A stretch of DNA of 64,000 nt, from positions 310,001-374,000 of the forward strand of contig CDRNVI010000021.1 in NCBI GenBank assembly GCA_977017575.1, read 5' to 3'. The notes under the pieces were generated by a model. It had not been told where the DNA came from. It saw nothing but the letters and a program-made list of their open reading frames with translations, and did not search any database. Position numbers and translations under genes: made by a program. This document shows, in pieces, positions 1-10,332 of this stretch (position 1 is its first letter; each line of letters starts with the position of its first letter). Source of the stretch: Paramoeba atlantica (Eukaryota; Discosea).

Positions 1-162
1 GTTTCCTTATTCCAGAGGATTTCGCACATTACTTGACAAGTTTACGCTTTTGAGGGGTTACCCTACTCTTGCTGCATGACACCTTAAAATTACTCAGACA
101 CAAACGTGTTTTACACCACAACAAATCCAAAATCAAATCAAGGGTAATCCAACGGTAATTCA

Positions 163-2820
163 ATGAGTGAGCCGTCAGCCCGCGAGCTTTATCTTATTCA
201 TGAGAAAATGGAGGCACGTGACTTTCACGGCGCACTAAGATTAATAAACAAGAGTCTCTCAGCGCGTACTCCCACCGCCTCTACACGTTACAAGGCCTGG
301 CGCGCGTACTGTCTGTTGGGCATCGGACAAGCTGACGAAGCTCTCATCGCTGCCAACGAGTTACTGGAGCTGAAGCCAAATGATCTGTATGATCCCGGCA
401 CCATCGCCTCGCTGGTCTCGATCTATCAATACTACGGGGGGCACCAATGCCAGGGTAGAATCCAGGAACTCTACTGTGGAGCGTGGCAAACCCAGGGTGG
501 TGCGGAAGTGGGTGAGGCCTACGCATTGGCGTTGGCCTCAACACGAGATTATGGGGCATTTCGTGCCGTCGCGTTACGTCTGCTACAGAATACAGGTGAG
601 TATCGATTCCGTGTGTGGATGACTGTGTCGAATGTTTTAGAGGAGAATACAACACATCATGTTCTGGGTCTTCGTCTTCTTCAGAAAATTTGTCTTTCAG
701 AAGATATTATTCGGGTAATGCCCTCGCTATTGGAGAGGCAGCAAATGGCATACTTGTACATGTACGCTGCAATGCAGTGCATCGAGGAGTCATCCCAAAT
801 TTGCGGACAGTCTTCTGCGACCGAGAGAAATGGAATTGGTCATCTGGAGCAATGTTCTCTGTGCATATTTTCTGAAGAAATACTAGCGTACGATCTGTCG
901 GACCAGTCAAATAAGAATACTTTTACGAGGACAAACGTGTGGCAATCACTCGGTCTTCCATTAGGATGGGCTCTTGCTACTTTGCTAGATGAGTTTATCA
1001 GGAAAACAAAAGCACTCTGTTCACAGTGCGTAATAAAAAGCCAGTCAATGGCGCGATTCCTGCTCACTTCTCGAAAAATCCGTGCAGATGTAAAGAATAC
1101 TCTATTTTTGGACGTAACGGAGAATGCCAAATACTTTCATTGCTTTATACAAACCTACAGTAAGCAAGAGGGTGTACAGCTTTTGGCTCTTGAAACTCAA
1201 TGTTCAGACACTCCTGAATGGGTACGTAGAAAAGAAACCCCTCCAACTGTCTACGAGGCTGTGAAGACACTTCAGTTTTCAGATGATAGACTAAAAGATA
1301 GTACATACCTTGAGGCTTTGCTAAGGTCCGCTCCTGATGCGGAAAAGTGGTGTGACACTCTATTGGATTTTCTGTCTAAGTGGGGACGCAAGAATACATG
1401 GATATGTTACATGGACGTGAAACTTCCTATTCTTCGATATCTGGGGAAACGACATTGTGAAACTTCTTTGCACGAACAAATTGAATTACTTGATTCCGCT
1501 TTAACAAAGTGTGGAAGCATTAGCCTTGTTTTGCAAATGCATCTTTTGCTACTTGTTCACGCCCGCTCTGTATCACCCAGCGCTTTGAAGGAACGCAATT
1601 GGTCGGAGCTCATACTTCAGTGCGAAAAAAAATGTGAACCATCACTCCACCGAAATTTTGTGATCGTGTGGGCCTTGTTGCATAAAAAACAAACTTGGGC
1701 AGCAATGTCTTTTCTTGAGGACTCACCAGAATTGAAGGAAGACTCGAGCAATATTCTACTGCTATTGAATTGTGTTCTTGGTAGTAGGCAACTTTGCTTT
1801 GATATGAAAATACCACAAGTTTTGGGTCTTCGCAGTATTCAACTTGAGACGTTACATTTTCTTTACTTCTATACTCTGCGCGACAGCCTTTTCTTGCCGC
1901 TCCTACACGAGAGCTGTGAGTCAGCGTGTGTGTTTTATAATGAAACACTGCGACGGGAATTGTATGAGCTACGAAGCAGTTCCATACGTCGAGGTGCGTG
2001 GCATCTCCTCGTTCACGAGCTTCCACTCTTTCAAAAAAAGATTGAATACAGTTTACATCGCATCGAGTCAATCATCTATGGTGTGTTATGCTTTATTGCA
2101 AGATTTCCAAGCAACGAAGCAGAAAGAAAACTAAAGCAAACTGTTGGACTTGTGGAAGACTTCAAAGAATATTTCCCAATTATAGCCACCAACTCTTCTG
2201 CTATTGTAATCAATGACGAAACGAATATTCTAGAAAACGAATTTTGGGAAATCGAAGCCGAACTTTTACCACTCGAATGCCGTAAGGAAAAGCGTATGCG
2301 CATTGCAGATGTATTGCGCCTCGGCGAATTCATTCACAAGCTGCTGTTCGAAAACGTATCAGCCAGAGTTTTACTCGCGTTTTTTTCAAGCGAAGCTGCA
2401 AAGTTTAATGATTTTAATGAATCCTTAAATATCAGTGATGCTTCGTGTCTGACTTTATTGAGCAATGCTTGCTTTTCATACATCCCGCTAATTCTTTACA
2501 CATTGAGAACACAAAAAAGCGAGCTAGAAGTCCATTCTATGTTCTTGACACTCGTGGAGATGGCGCAACGATCTTTACGTTATGTATTGAATGGGGCCCA
2601 ACACGCTCTTGCCTCTCTACCGGAGTGGCTTGAAGAAAAGGTCAGCCTCGTAAATTACGCAACAGGAGCTTCTGCAAGACTGAGTGATTCATTAGGAGAA
2701 AGCAGCAAGAAGTTCATGGTGAAAGCTAGAAAAAGATATGGAGATCACATACAACGGATCCTAATCCATCACAAACAGAAGAGTGAAGACCTAGAACGCA
2801 TAGTTTCTGACTTGAGTTAG
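163..2820 (+). CDS. NAA25: NatB N-terminal acetyltransferase auxiliary subunit (NAA25/MDM20-like)
   Basis: This 885-residue protein resembles the non-catalytic subunit of the NatB complex, which binds catalytic Naa20 and anchors it to the ribosome for co-translational acetylation of Met-Asp/Glu/Asn N-termini. What is visible: the first ~180 residues form helical TPR-like repeats with the family's order (an opening helix with HEKMEARDFHGALRLINK, then ADEALIAANELLELKPND, then EAYALALASTRDYGAFRAVA). The rest is helical and poorly conserved, and the length fits Naa25. No membrane segment or signal peptide is seen. The start is the first in-frame Met after a non-coding leader. Function rests on N-terminal similarity recalled from family knowledge; the C-terminal half is not independently recognised. 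Confidence 0.72.
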   Translation: MSEPSARELYLIHEKMEARDFHGALRLINKSLSARTPTASTRYKAWRAYCLLGIGQADEALIAANELLELKPNDLYDPGTIASLVSIYQYYGGHQCQGRIQELYCGAWQTQGGAEVGEAYALALASTRDYGAFRAVALRLLQNTGEYRFRVWMTVSNVLEENTTHHVLGLRLLQKICLSEDIIRVMPSLLERQQMAYLYMYAAMQCIEESSQICGQSSATERNGIGHLEQCSLCIFSEEILAYDLSDQSNKNTFTRTNVWQSLGLPLGWALATLLDEFIRKTKALCSQCVIKSQSMARFLLTSRKIRADVKNTLFLDVTENAKYFHCFIQTYSKQEGVQLLALETQCSDTPEWVRRKETPPTVYEAVKTLQFSDDRLKDSTYLEALLRSAPDAEKWCDTLLDFLSKWGRKNTWICYMDVKLPILRYLGKRHCETSLHEQIELLDSALTKCGSISLVLQMHLLLLVHARSVSPSALKERNWSELILQCEKKCEPSLHRNFVIVWALLHKKQTWAAMSFLEDSPELKEDSSNILLLLNCVLGSRQLCFDMKIPQVLGLRSIQLETLHFLYFYTLRDSLFLPLLHESCESACVFYNETLRRELYELRSSSIRRGAWHLLVHELPLFQKKIEYSLHRIESIIYGVLCFIARFPSNEAERKLKQTVGLVEDFKEYFPIIATNSSAIVINDETNILENEFWEIEAELLPLECRKEKRMRIADVLRLGEFIHKLLFENVSARVLLAFFSSEAAKFNDFNESLNISDASCLTLLSNACFSYIPLILYTLRTQKSELEVHSMFLTLVEMAQRSLRYVLNGAQHALASLPEWLEEKVSLVNYATGASARLSDSLGESSKKFMVKARKRYGDHIQRILIHHKQKSEDLERIVSDLS

Positions 2821-3036
2821 ACGTACAGAAGTGTCTATTTACGCGCAAGGTTTTATCAAAATTCTTGACTTCAAAAATCCAAGTCAATGCCACGAGTAGA
2901 CGAACATTTTTCACAAGACATGTTTTACAACATTTTTTTCATCGTATCGGCTTATACCACGCTATCTTTTTTCGCTATTACATTGTATTTTTTCGCATGA
3001 AACAGTAAACATTTTCTCAGGAGAACCTCCACTCTC

Positions 3037-4344
3037 ATGCTTGGCCGTAAAGCCATAACACCCTCCCGAAAATTCACGTCGCACGTCGCACTGTCCCCCG
3101 CGGTGGTCCGTGTAGCCTACGACGTCGGCACGCTCGATTCCGTGACCTGGACCGTCGCCACGGTACATAACGAAGAGCGTCTGATTCGCAAACAAATCCA
3201 ACACGACCGCATGACGATGCCGAACTGGTCCTCCGCGATCTCAGGCAACCATATCACCGATGAGGGCATTCGTACCCTGGAGCACTGTTTTCGTCACATC
3301 ACGGGCCGTTTTGCCAACGCCCGAGTACGTCCACGTGAGTCTGCAGCAATAGTAACCGGGGACCTCGGTAAAGCTGATAATGCCGAGGAGGTGTTCAATG
3401 CACTCTCTAAGACCTTTTTGATCCGTTTTGTGATTCCACAAGGTATGGAGCTGGAACACTACGCCCATATGGGGTACGTTGCTGCCGGTGGAATTTCGAT
3501 GAAATACGCCGACAACGCGGTAATATGGTCGGAAATTGACGATCGTGTTGTGTTCTTTCGCCATCGTCGTTGTAGAGCGGCTCAAGAGAACACATTGAGT
3601 ACCACATCAGCGCTAGATGCTGTGCACTACAATGATTCGTCCTCCGAAACATATCGTGCAGATACATGGGATACGGGGTACACCGCTGATGAAATCAATA
3701 GTATGATTCTTCAGTATTACCAAAACCGTAGGCTTATGATCCCCGGTGCAAGCAGCAGACGACCCCAGTCCGTAAATCCAATGAATCATACCGAAGCCAA
3801 ACAGTGTTTGCATGATCTGGTAGAGGCTCTCAAGGAAAGTGTCCCTCGGTGGCTCCGCAAGGCACGGGAAAGGCACTCGGTCGACCGAATGTTCTGTGGG
3901 GCCAGTGGGAATGGTGGAACACTTAATCTCCTTGCGCGGTGCGCTGGTCGTACGGACATCCACGAACACATGCTCGCCACTGTATTCTATACACAATATG
4001 TGGGAATGACGGACGAGTGGCTTGCCCGCTCCTTTCCACAGCCCCACATGGTGATGCCCCGGCTCATTCTTGGACAGGCTCTTATGCGGTCGTTAGATTT
4101 ACGATCCATTCGATACCTTCCGGAGATTAGTCCCACCTTTGGAGTTCTTCTGGACAACAACTTGTACTCCGAAGCTGCAGGCCTGGATCACGTTGCGGGT
4201 GATCCTACATACCCCCCTGAGGGGCACACATTTGTCGCTCCGTGGAGAACACGATCTGCCACGATGCCTCACATTGATCCTCGATTGCCGAACCGGAAGT
4301 CTCAAAGTGTTCTCTGCGAGCCCATATCTGGAGTTATGGACTAA
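3037..4344 (+). CDS. Ppx/GppA-family (ASKHA-fold) protein with degenerate phosphate site
   Basis: A 435-residue protein that follows the order of the exopolyphosphatase/pppGpp phosphatase family. An N-terminal strand (VRVAYDVGTLDSVTWTVATV, ~residues 25-45) stands where the family has DVGSN. A helix starting ITDEGIRTLEHCF and IPQGMELEHYAHMGYVAAG occupy the SGEEEA-type position. A late segment with FCGASGNGGTLNLLA and an RLILGQALM helix matches the family's GTA/TL and ILAGALIL region. The second phosphate loop (family DIGGGSTE) is not recognisable; ISMKYADNAVIWSEIDD lies there instead. Inference: it may bind a ligand or act as a regulator rather than hydrolyse polyphosphate. A pyrimidine tract ending in CAG (3010-3020) sits just upstream of the ATG. 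Confidence 0.68.
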   Translation: MLGRKAITPSRKFTSHVALSPAVVRVAYDVGTLDSVTWTVATVHNEERLIRKQIQHDRMTMPNWSSAISGNHITDEGIRTLEHCFRHITGRFANARVRPRESAAIVTGDLGKADNAEEVFNALSKTFLIRFVIPQGMELEHYAHMGYVAAGGISMKYADNAVIWSEIDDRVVFFRHRRCRAAQENTLSTTSALDAVHYNDSSSETYRADTWDTGYTADEINSMILQYYQNRRLMIPGASSRRPQSVNPMNHTEAKQCLHDLVEALKESVPRWLRKARERHSVDRMFCGASGNGGTLNLLARCAGRTDIHEHMLATVFYTQYVGMTDEWLARSFPQPHMVMPRLILGQALMRSLDLRSIRYLPEISPTFGVLLDNNLYSEAAGLDHVAGDPTYPPEGHTFVAPWRTRSATMPHIDPRLPNRKSQSVLCEPISGVMD

Positions 4345-4654
4345 AAATACTTCTACGAGTGAGATGACTGGTACGTGCCAATTTTCTATAGAATGGATTC
4401 CTTATCACCCGTATTTTTAGTTGTATTTACTATAGAGCAAAAAAGCGGGAGAACTATGCAATAGACGTGAAATTTATTTACGTCCTAGAAATTCGTATAG
4501 AAACAATGCAGCGTAATTATGTTTTCCGTGTTGTAATGTTTATTTGTCGTTTACAGCTTACCAAGCACGATTTTTTATGCAGCAGCGCGCGGTAGTAATA
4601 AGCACAATTCGAAATTTAGTGCAGCAGTAAAACTCACGCACAAATAACCACGAA

Positions 4655-6259
4655 ATGGAGACAATCGTTCTAGTTTTGGGTACAGCTCTTATTGTTGCTC
4701 TCGTCTTCTTTCCGGAGGCAACTGCGGTATTCATTCTTTCTATGAAATCGTTGGTATTGAATCACACAAGACAAGCATACATACGCGCTGACTTGAAGAA
4801 GAAAAAGAGGCGCAGACAAAAACTTTTGAGTAGCACAAGGGCAATATCCCACTTTCGTACACTTCAGCCACATTGCGCGGCCTCTACGGAAGAGGAAACG
4901 AGTAACAAGGCTTATCAAAAGGATGAAACTCTGACGGATAAGGAGCTCACCAGATGCCCACAGGATGCGGTCGCCAAAGAATGCGATACGCTTTCTTTTC
5001 ACGAGGAACATGTCATATCCGAGGAGGCAGCTCGACAAGAGGAATCGGGCTCCAAAATTGACTCCCCTACTCAAGAAGAGTGCTTAGGAAAAGAAGATTT
5101 TTCCAGTTCAGATGTGTGTTCCGGGAAAGGAAAATCTCCGAGTGTGGAACAGTGTTCTGAACCGTCACAATCTCCGAGGAGAACAGAAACCGAACGTGCT
5201 GTTTTGGAACCACAAATCCCAGAACTGCAAACTTCAGAAAAAGAAGTTTCAGAAGCGCAAGAACAAATAGAAGAACTACTCACCAAATCGGATAACGAGT
5301 CACCACCACCTCCCCCATCCACCCCCACCGCCGAACCCGAAACCTTCGAACCCACCCTCCTTCCCAAACCCATCCACAAAAAGAAACGAAAGAAACGTCC
5401 TCTGAACAAGCGCCTCCCCTCCGGAATCCCCCTCCCCCCCTGTGGTCGCTACCCCAACCTCCGCATCCCCCCCCTCACCGTGCCCTCCCCCCCCCTCGCC
5501 CTCGGCCACCCCCCCTCCCCCACCCTCCTCACCTCCCACCCCCACCCCGGGATCCCCCCCGTCCCCCTTGTCGTCCCCCCCCCTCCCCTCCCCCCTCCCC
5601 TGCCGCTGTGCCCGGAGGACGGGACCTGCGCGCGCATCAACGACCCCTCCCACCAGGAGAGCTTCCTGCACACGTGTAAGCTCCACCCCTGCTTCCACGC
5701 CCACCTCAGCTACCACACCCGGCTCTTCCGCCACGCCCCGGGCCAGGGGGGGTACGCCGTGACCCCGGAGGTGCGCCCGGCCTCCCCCCCGCTGTCCCCG
5801 CCCTCCCCGATGGCCCGTGGGGGGCGTAAAGGGAACACGGCCCCCTCGAGAGGAGGGGGAGGGGCAGGGGGGGTGGGGCGTACCGCTACAGGTGGTGGTA
5901 CGGCTACTACAGGTACAAGTACCTACCCTCATCGGTTTCCTACCCCACAACCGGTGTTTGGGGAACGGACCAACGTGAATAAGAATAAGGAGGGGGGATC
6001 CACACCAGGGAGAGTGTGTGAGCCCTCGCTGCTTACGATTGGGCTACCGCAGCGGAGTGTGACTTTGATGGCACTCGGGAATTGGGCGTCCGTGTCCGTT
6101 AAGTCACTCAAGCTCTACCTGCAACAACATGCGGGGATTCCCTATCTCCGACAAAGGATTGGGGGTCATGTGGGGGGAGGGGGGCTGGGGGACCATGTGG
6201 TGGTGTCCCAGGTCATGGAGAATAACGCCATTGAGGTGTTTGATGAGGGCGTCGCGTGA
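4655..6259 (+). CDS. Proline-rich protein with N-terminal membrane anchor, function unknown
   Basis: Predicted 534-residue protein. Residues ~4-32 are hydrophobic (ETIVLVLGTALIVALVFFPE and following), followed by a basic stretch KKKKRRRQK, which suggests a signal anchor with a cytosolic tail. Residues ~85-210 are acidic and Ser/Glu-rich; ~215-310 are Pro-rich; then comes a Cys/His cluster (CKLHPCFHAHLSYHTRLFRH) that could bind metal. The C-terminal ~90 residues look folded. The coding strand is extremely C-rich from about 5290 to 5790 and G-rich from about 5800 to 6230, so much of the Pro and Gly content follows base composition. No family was recognised. The frame stays open throughout this low-complexity DNA, which supports it being real. 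Confidence 0.6.
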   Translation: METIVLVLGTALIVALVFFPEATAVFILSMKSLVLNHTRQAYIRADLKKKKRRRQKLLSSTRAISHFRTLQPHCAASTEEETSNKAYQKDETLTDKELTRCPQDAVAKECDTLSFHEEHVISEEAARQEESGSKIDSPTQEECLGKEDFSSSDVCSGKGKSPSVEQCSEPSQSPRRTETERAVLEPQIPELQTSEKEVSEAQEQIEELLTKSDNESPPPPPSTPTAEPETFEPTLLPKPIHKKKRKKRPLNKRLPSGIPLPPCGRYPNLRIPPLTVPSPPLALGHPPSPTLLTSHPHPGIPPVPLVVPPPPLPPPLPLCPEDGTCARINDPSHQESFLHTCKLHPCFHAHLSYHTRLFRHAPGQGGYAVTPEVRPASPPLSPPSPMARGGRKGNTAPSRGGGGAGGVGRTATGGGTATTGTSTYPHRFPTPQPVFGERTNVNKNKEGGSTPGRVCEPSLLTIGLPQRSVTLMALGNWASVSVKSLKLYLQQHAGIPYLRQRIGGHVGGGGLGDHVVVSQVMENNAIEVFDEGVA

Positions 6260-6617
6260 GAAACGAGGGCATGGGCTGTGCGAAGCGCCTCGTGAATGTG
6301 AAGGGGTTGTGTATATTAAGCGTGAACATGTAAAAAGATGGGATTAACGAGTTGTTTTTGTAACGTTTTTTTTCTCTATAATGCACTACGCATGAGCACG
6401 GATGTGCTAGAGTGCTCAGTGTTACTTTCTATTGCTTATTCCCTAATTTGCTTCCTTTCCTTTTTCATTCAACGGATTGCTTTATTCGTACGCCAGCAGC
6501 TGAATTACCACGTCGTGTACGAAAGATGGTGATTTCGGTAAATTTTGGATAGGCTCTGTACTCTTATGATTTGTTTTTGTCTGAAAATCGGGATTCTTTT
6601 TTTCGTTTCACTAAGTC

Positions 6618-8747
6618 ATGAACACAGATGCGGACGGTGATGTTCCTTTGCACCAGCTTGCTGCCAGTCTCTTGCTAGGGAAAGGTCGATGCTGGTGTGG
6701 AGCTCGGCTTACAAAAGATACACGTTCAAAGAGAACCAGGTGTACGCATTCCGATTTATATGAGAGCGATGCTACAACTACTGAAAGTCATTCACATGAC
6801 GAAGTAAAGACACTTCTAGATGAATTCCATGTGGCGAGGACTCACCCATTACTACCTCTAATGAAGAAATGCGACACGTGCAAGTTGGGGAGATCATTTC
6901 GTTTCGGTCACGCTCTACTCAGACTCAGAACCCGAAAACCTGATTACCCGCTGGATAGTAGTTGGGTTCGAAATAAAGTCATTGATGAATTTTATCACTT
7001 CGATCGAGCAGTGTTACATGCTAGAGGGAAGACACTGAACTATTCGAATATATCCCGTTATTCAGGTGATACAAGTGTAAATCGTGCCCGTATGACATTT
7101 CCCATACTCAGAGAGCCACCTTTCTTTCTCACTGAACGGATACGCCAATTAAAAGATAATGGCCGGATAGAAGTCATGTGGAAGGATAGACATAGTGAGA
7201 AGGAACGACGTGAGAAAGTAGACTTTTTGCGCTGGACACATCTTGCTCAGGTAGATGCGGACAAAGGTTCAACGAAAGCAACCTTATACAACCTCTGTGC
7301 AACATCTCCAGGCGTCTTGCACTCTCGATTCCTTGACAAAAATACGTTATTCTTTCTTCCCCACTCCATAACTTTTGATCCTCTTACCGTAAGAAAGTGG
7401 AAAGTACGAACGCCGGAAAAAATGGAACACAATTTACCCCAAACCGGGTCCCTGTTCCCTACCGACGTGCCCACAAGATATTTTATAAAGATATCGCTAG
7501 AAGACAACTCGGATACAGTATGTGACGTCAGCTACTGCGACATAAGCCCCCTAGTGAAACGCCCACACTGTTTCACATGTTGCACTGTATATTCCAGAAA
7601 TGAAAATTCCAATCAGGACACAAACTCGAATTCATCTTGGATGCTCCTTGCAGGTGAGTTCTTTCACCCAGAAAACACATCATCGTCTCCCACCTATCTA
7701 GGGGTAGCGTACCTTGACGTGCGCAATAATGAAGCGACCCTCCGGGGTTGTTTAGGGCTCAGTCAAGCGACCGAATATGACGTGGTTGCCTCCATTGAGC
7801 TCGCAATGGATAGTGATACCGTTCTCGTTGCTCTTCGCTACGGAGGTGTGTTCGTTTTATGCCAGGGTTGTTTGATAAAACATATTCCCACGGACGGGAT
7901 GCAGGCTCCGTTAGCGCGATGTCTTCCCATTGACACTTTCCACGTTGCGGTACAATGGACCTCAGGGGTGGTTGCGGATGCCACGTTGTTATACACTTCC
8001 CAGCCGTGGGCTACGTTTGCTGAGCATACCGCCCGATCGAATCAACATCTCAGCACTTTTTTACTAGGCAACCCGAGCCCCGCGTTGCATCAGGGTGTGG
8101 ATCTTCCGTACTTTCACCCGATACCATTTCAGCATTTTACAGTAGAAACATCACCCTTGGCAGAGGAGGAGGCACGTGCGAATAACTCAGAGGAGGATTC
8201 TAGCTTGGAAGCATTATCATCCATCATGCGATACGTTCTGTGTATTGCGAATATGGAGAAACTACACGACGTTCCGAGGAGTACGAATCAATTTCTTCTG
8301 GGTACGTATGGTGGAGAGATCTATAAACGTAGTATCCGTGGACAGCCTGAAAAGGTAATGGCGGTAAACACGGTTTACGAGGATGATGAGAAGGAACGGG
8401 TGCGCCGGAGAGCGAAAGAGTCAGAGTCAACGACGAGCGACGAAACCACTACTTCCGAATTGGATTTTCTACATGATACTACTATACCATGTGGTGAGCA
8501 CTTTCAAATTCCTGAAGAAGAGAAAAAGCGTAGATTCGAGATTTGTTTTCCTTCTACCACTGATGACATTCAAGGATCTTCAACTAGTCATAGTAAACAG
8601 GACAAAAGCCATTTCTTTTCAAATATAGGCAATTCATCGATCGAACATTTAACCGCATATCCTTTATCGGAGAATTCTCTACAAAACTACACTCATCGTG
8701 TGTGTGCCATACTCAGTTGTGGAATCGCCATTATATTTTCAACGTGA
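6618..8747 (+). CDS. Unrecognised 709-residue protein, possible beta-propeller
   Basis: A long single frame of unknown function. Near the N-terminus are Cys pairs (CWCGARL; later CDTCKLG) that could form a small zinc site. The middle (~residues 220-500) alternates short hydrophobic strands with polar turns, such as WMLLAGEFF, TYLGVAYLDV, VLVALRYGGVFVLCQG and FLLGTYGGEIYKRSI, compatible with WD-like or other beta-propeller blades. Residues ~590-630 are charged and disordered (DDEKERVRRRAKES). The extreme C-terminus is hydrophobic (VCAILSCGIAIIFST) and could be a tail anchor. No catalytic motif was seen. Long unbroken length and ordinary codon use support coding. Confidence 0.55.
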   Translation: MNTDADGDVPLHQLAASLLLGKGRCWCGARLTKDTRSKRTRCTHSDLYESDATTTESHSHDEVKTLLDEFHVARTHPLLPLMKKCDTCKLGRSFRFGHALLRLRTRKPDYPLDSSWVRNKVIDEFYHFDRAVLHARGKTLNYSNISRYSGDTSVNRARMTFPILREPPFFLTERIRQLKDNGRIEVMWKDRHSEKERREKVDFLRWTHLAQVDADKGSTKATLYNLCATSPGVLHSRFLDKNTLFFLPHSITFDPLTVRKWKVRTPEKMEHNLPQTGSLFPTDVPTRYFIKISLEDNSDTVCDVSYCDISPLVKRPHCFTCCTVYSRNENSNQDTNSNSSWMLLAGEFFHPENTSSSPTYLGVAYLDVRNNEATLRGCLGLSQATEYDVVASIELAMDSDTVLVALRYGGVFVLCQGCLIKHIPTDGMQAPLARCLPIDTFHVAVQWTSGVVADATLLYTSQPWATFAEHTARSNQHLSTFLLGNPSPALHQGVDLPYFHPIPFQHFTVETSPLAEEEARANNSEEDSSLEALSSIMRYVLCIANMEKLHDVPRSTNQFLLGTYGGEIYKRSIRGQPEKVMAVNTVYEDDEKERVRRRAKESESTTSDETTTSELDFLHDTTIPCGEHFQIPEEEKKRRFEICFPSTTDDIQGSSTSHSKQDKSHFFSNIGNSSIEHLTAYPLSENSLQNYTHRVCAILSCGIAIIFST

Positions 8748-8986
8748 CATCTTGAAAGCACTACATGGGTGTCTAAAAGGTTGTACATTGCAAAGTTTGT
8801 AAAGTTAAATAGCAAATTTATAAAGTTCCTAATAAAAAAGTTCCTACAAACCCAACAAGGAGGTTCCGAATAAAAAAAACTTATTTCTGATCTTTTAACA
8901 ACACCACATAAGAAAACTTACGTCTGCGTACATGGTTCTTCGTAAAAAATAAGTACTTCATTTTACAAAACACAAAACTCTGCTTA

Positions 8987-9889
8987 ATGTTTGAGGCCAC
9001 TGTGGAGCAGTCTGATCTATGGAAAAGAGTCCTCGAACCGGTAAAGGAAGTCGTGTTGGACGCGAACCTTGAATGCTCACCATCTGGCATTCAGCTTCAG
9101 GCTATGGACCCGAGTCATGTTTCCCTCGTTACGCTTCTTCTCCGCAGTGAGGGGTTCAAGCAGTACAGCTGCAGCCGAAATGTAAACCTTGGCATTAATC
9201 TCAGCAACATGTCAAAAATTCTAAAATGCGCGAACAAAGACGACAGCGTCACCCTGCGCTACGAAGGTCAGGACGCTTTGACTTTTCTTGTCGAAAGTTC
9301 CGGACATGAGAAAGTGTCCGAGTTCGTCATGAGGCTGATGGAAATCGAAGGAGAGAGTTTGGGCATTCCGGAGCAAACGTACAGCGCGACGATCTCAATG
9401 GGATCTTCAGATTTCTCCAAGTTATGCCGGGATATGATGACATTCGGGGAAAGTGTTCAAATCTCCGTCGCTAAGGACCATGTAAAGTTCACCACGCGGG
9501 GGGACTTTGGACAGGGCTCCACGACCGTACGCCCTACGATTGCTGCTGACCTGACTCGAACCACTGTCAAGCAAGAACAAGGTGTGAAACAGGAGCCGGG
9601 TGCCCAGGAGGATACAAAAGAAGGCATCCTACCTGAGGCTATCCAGAATGAGACAGGTCCGAGTAAAAATGCCGTGCTCCTGTCTACCGACGAAGAAGTT
9701 TGTTTGAACTTTGCATTGAAGAACTTGGTAAATTTTACCAAAGCAAGTGGGCTTTCTGACAGGGTCACGCTTCGCATTGCGATGAATGAGCCGTTACAAG
9801 TGGAATATAAGATTGAAAACTTTGGCTACATGAGATTTTACTTGGCTCCGAAAGTAGATGACGAGGCTGATCTTCCACCAAACATTTAG
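8987..9889 (+). CDS. PCNA: Proliferating cell nuclear antigen (sliding clamp) with an insertion
   Basis: The DNA sliding clamp, loaded by RFC and used by replicative polymerases and many PIP-box proteins. The order matches PCNA from start to end: MFEATVEQSDLWKRVLEPVK, LQAMDPSHVSLV, interdomain loop EKVSEFVMRLMEIEGESLGI, and the C-terminal VEYKIENFGYMRFYLAPK. At 300 residues it exceeds the usual ~260 because ~37 residues are inserted between two domain-2/3 strands (about residues 184-222). The insertion holds two VKQE motifs (K195, K201), a SUMO-type consensus. The position matching human K164 is Thr180 by direct alignment of KDHVKFTTRGDFGQGSTT. The clamp loader subunit RFC1 is encoded at 54.4 kb. 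Confidence 0.97.
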   Translation: MFEATVEQSDLWKRVLEPVKEVVLDANLECSPSGIQLQAMDPSHVSLVTLLLRSEGFKQYSCSRNVNLGINLSNMSKILKCANKDDSVTLRYEGQDALTFLVESSGHEKVSEFVMRLMEIEGESLGIPEQTYSATISMGSSDFSKLCRDMMTFGESVQISVAKDHVKFTTRGDFGQGSTTVRPTIAADLTRTTVKQEQGVKQEPGAQEDTKEGILPEAIQNETGPSKNAVLLSTDEEVCLNFALKNLVNFTKASGLSDRVTLRIAMNEPLQVEYKIENFGYMRFYLAPKVDDEADLPPNI

Positions 9890-10332
9890 TAGTAAATTTT
9901 AGTAGTTTAGAGCAGCATAGCGAGATGTCCGGATCGCAATATCATGGTCTGTGTAATGGATAGGACAGATGAGAGTTGTATGAATGAAGATTAACACGCT
10001 TGATTAAATATGAAATTAAGAAAGAAAGTTTTAACATTGGTGACGATGCAAAACTCAACTAGGTATCGTGTACTGTACAGAGTTTTCTATTACCAAGCAC
10101 TGAGCTCATACTGTAGCAAGAAGAGTTTGTTGTTTTTACGCATTAGAGCCGAAATACTCTTCCGTGTTTTTGGAAGTCATTTATTTGATACGTTGAAATG
10201 ATATTTTTTACTCGTTTTCCACTCTAAATGATTGAGTGAATAGCGATTTCAAATTTTCTTACACTTCACATTCGATAGAAAAACTTTCGTCAAATTTCAT
10301 GCTTAGGATCTAACGCCTGGAGATCGAGATAA
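9890..10332 (+). other. Intergenic stretch without recognised gene
   Basis: AT-rich sequence between PCNA and the next gene. It holds only short chance frames. No repeat, tRNA or palindrome was noted. Confidence 0.6.

Noticed and set aside
344-1130. Several antisense and alternate-frame ORFs inside the NAA25 gene, and similar shadows in other genes
   Set aside because: They overlap a long supported frame, have no recognisable domains and follow from codon composition.
5300-5950. 216-codon minus-strand Gly-rich ORF opposite the proline-rich gene
   Set aside because: It is the complement of C/G tracts with no domain; the + frame has an anchor, basic patch and folded C-terminus.
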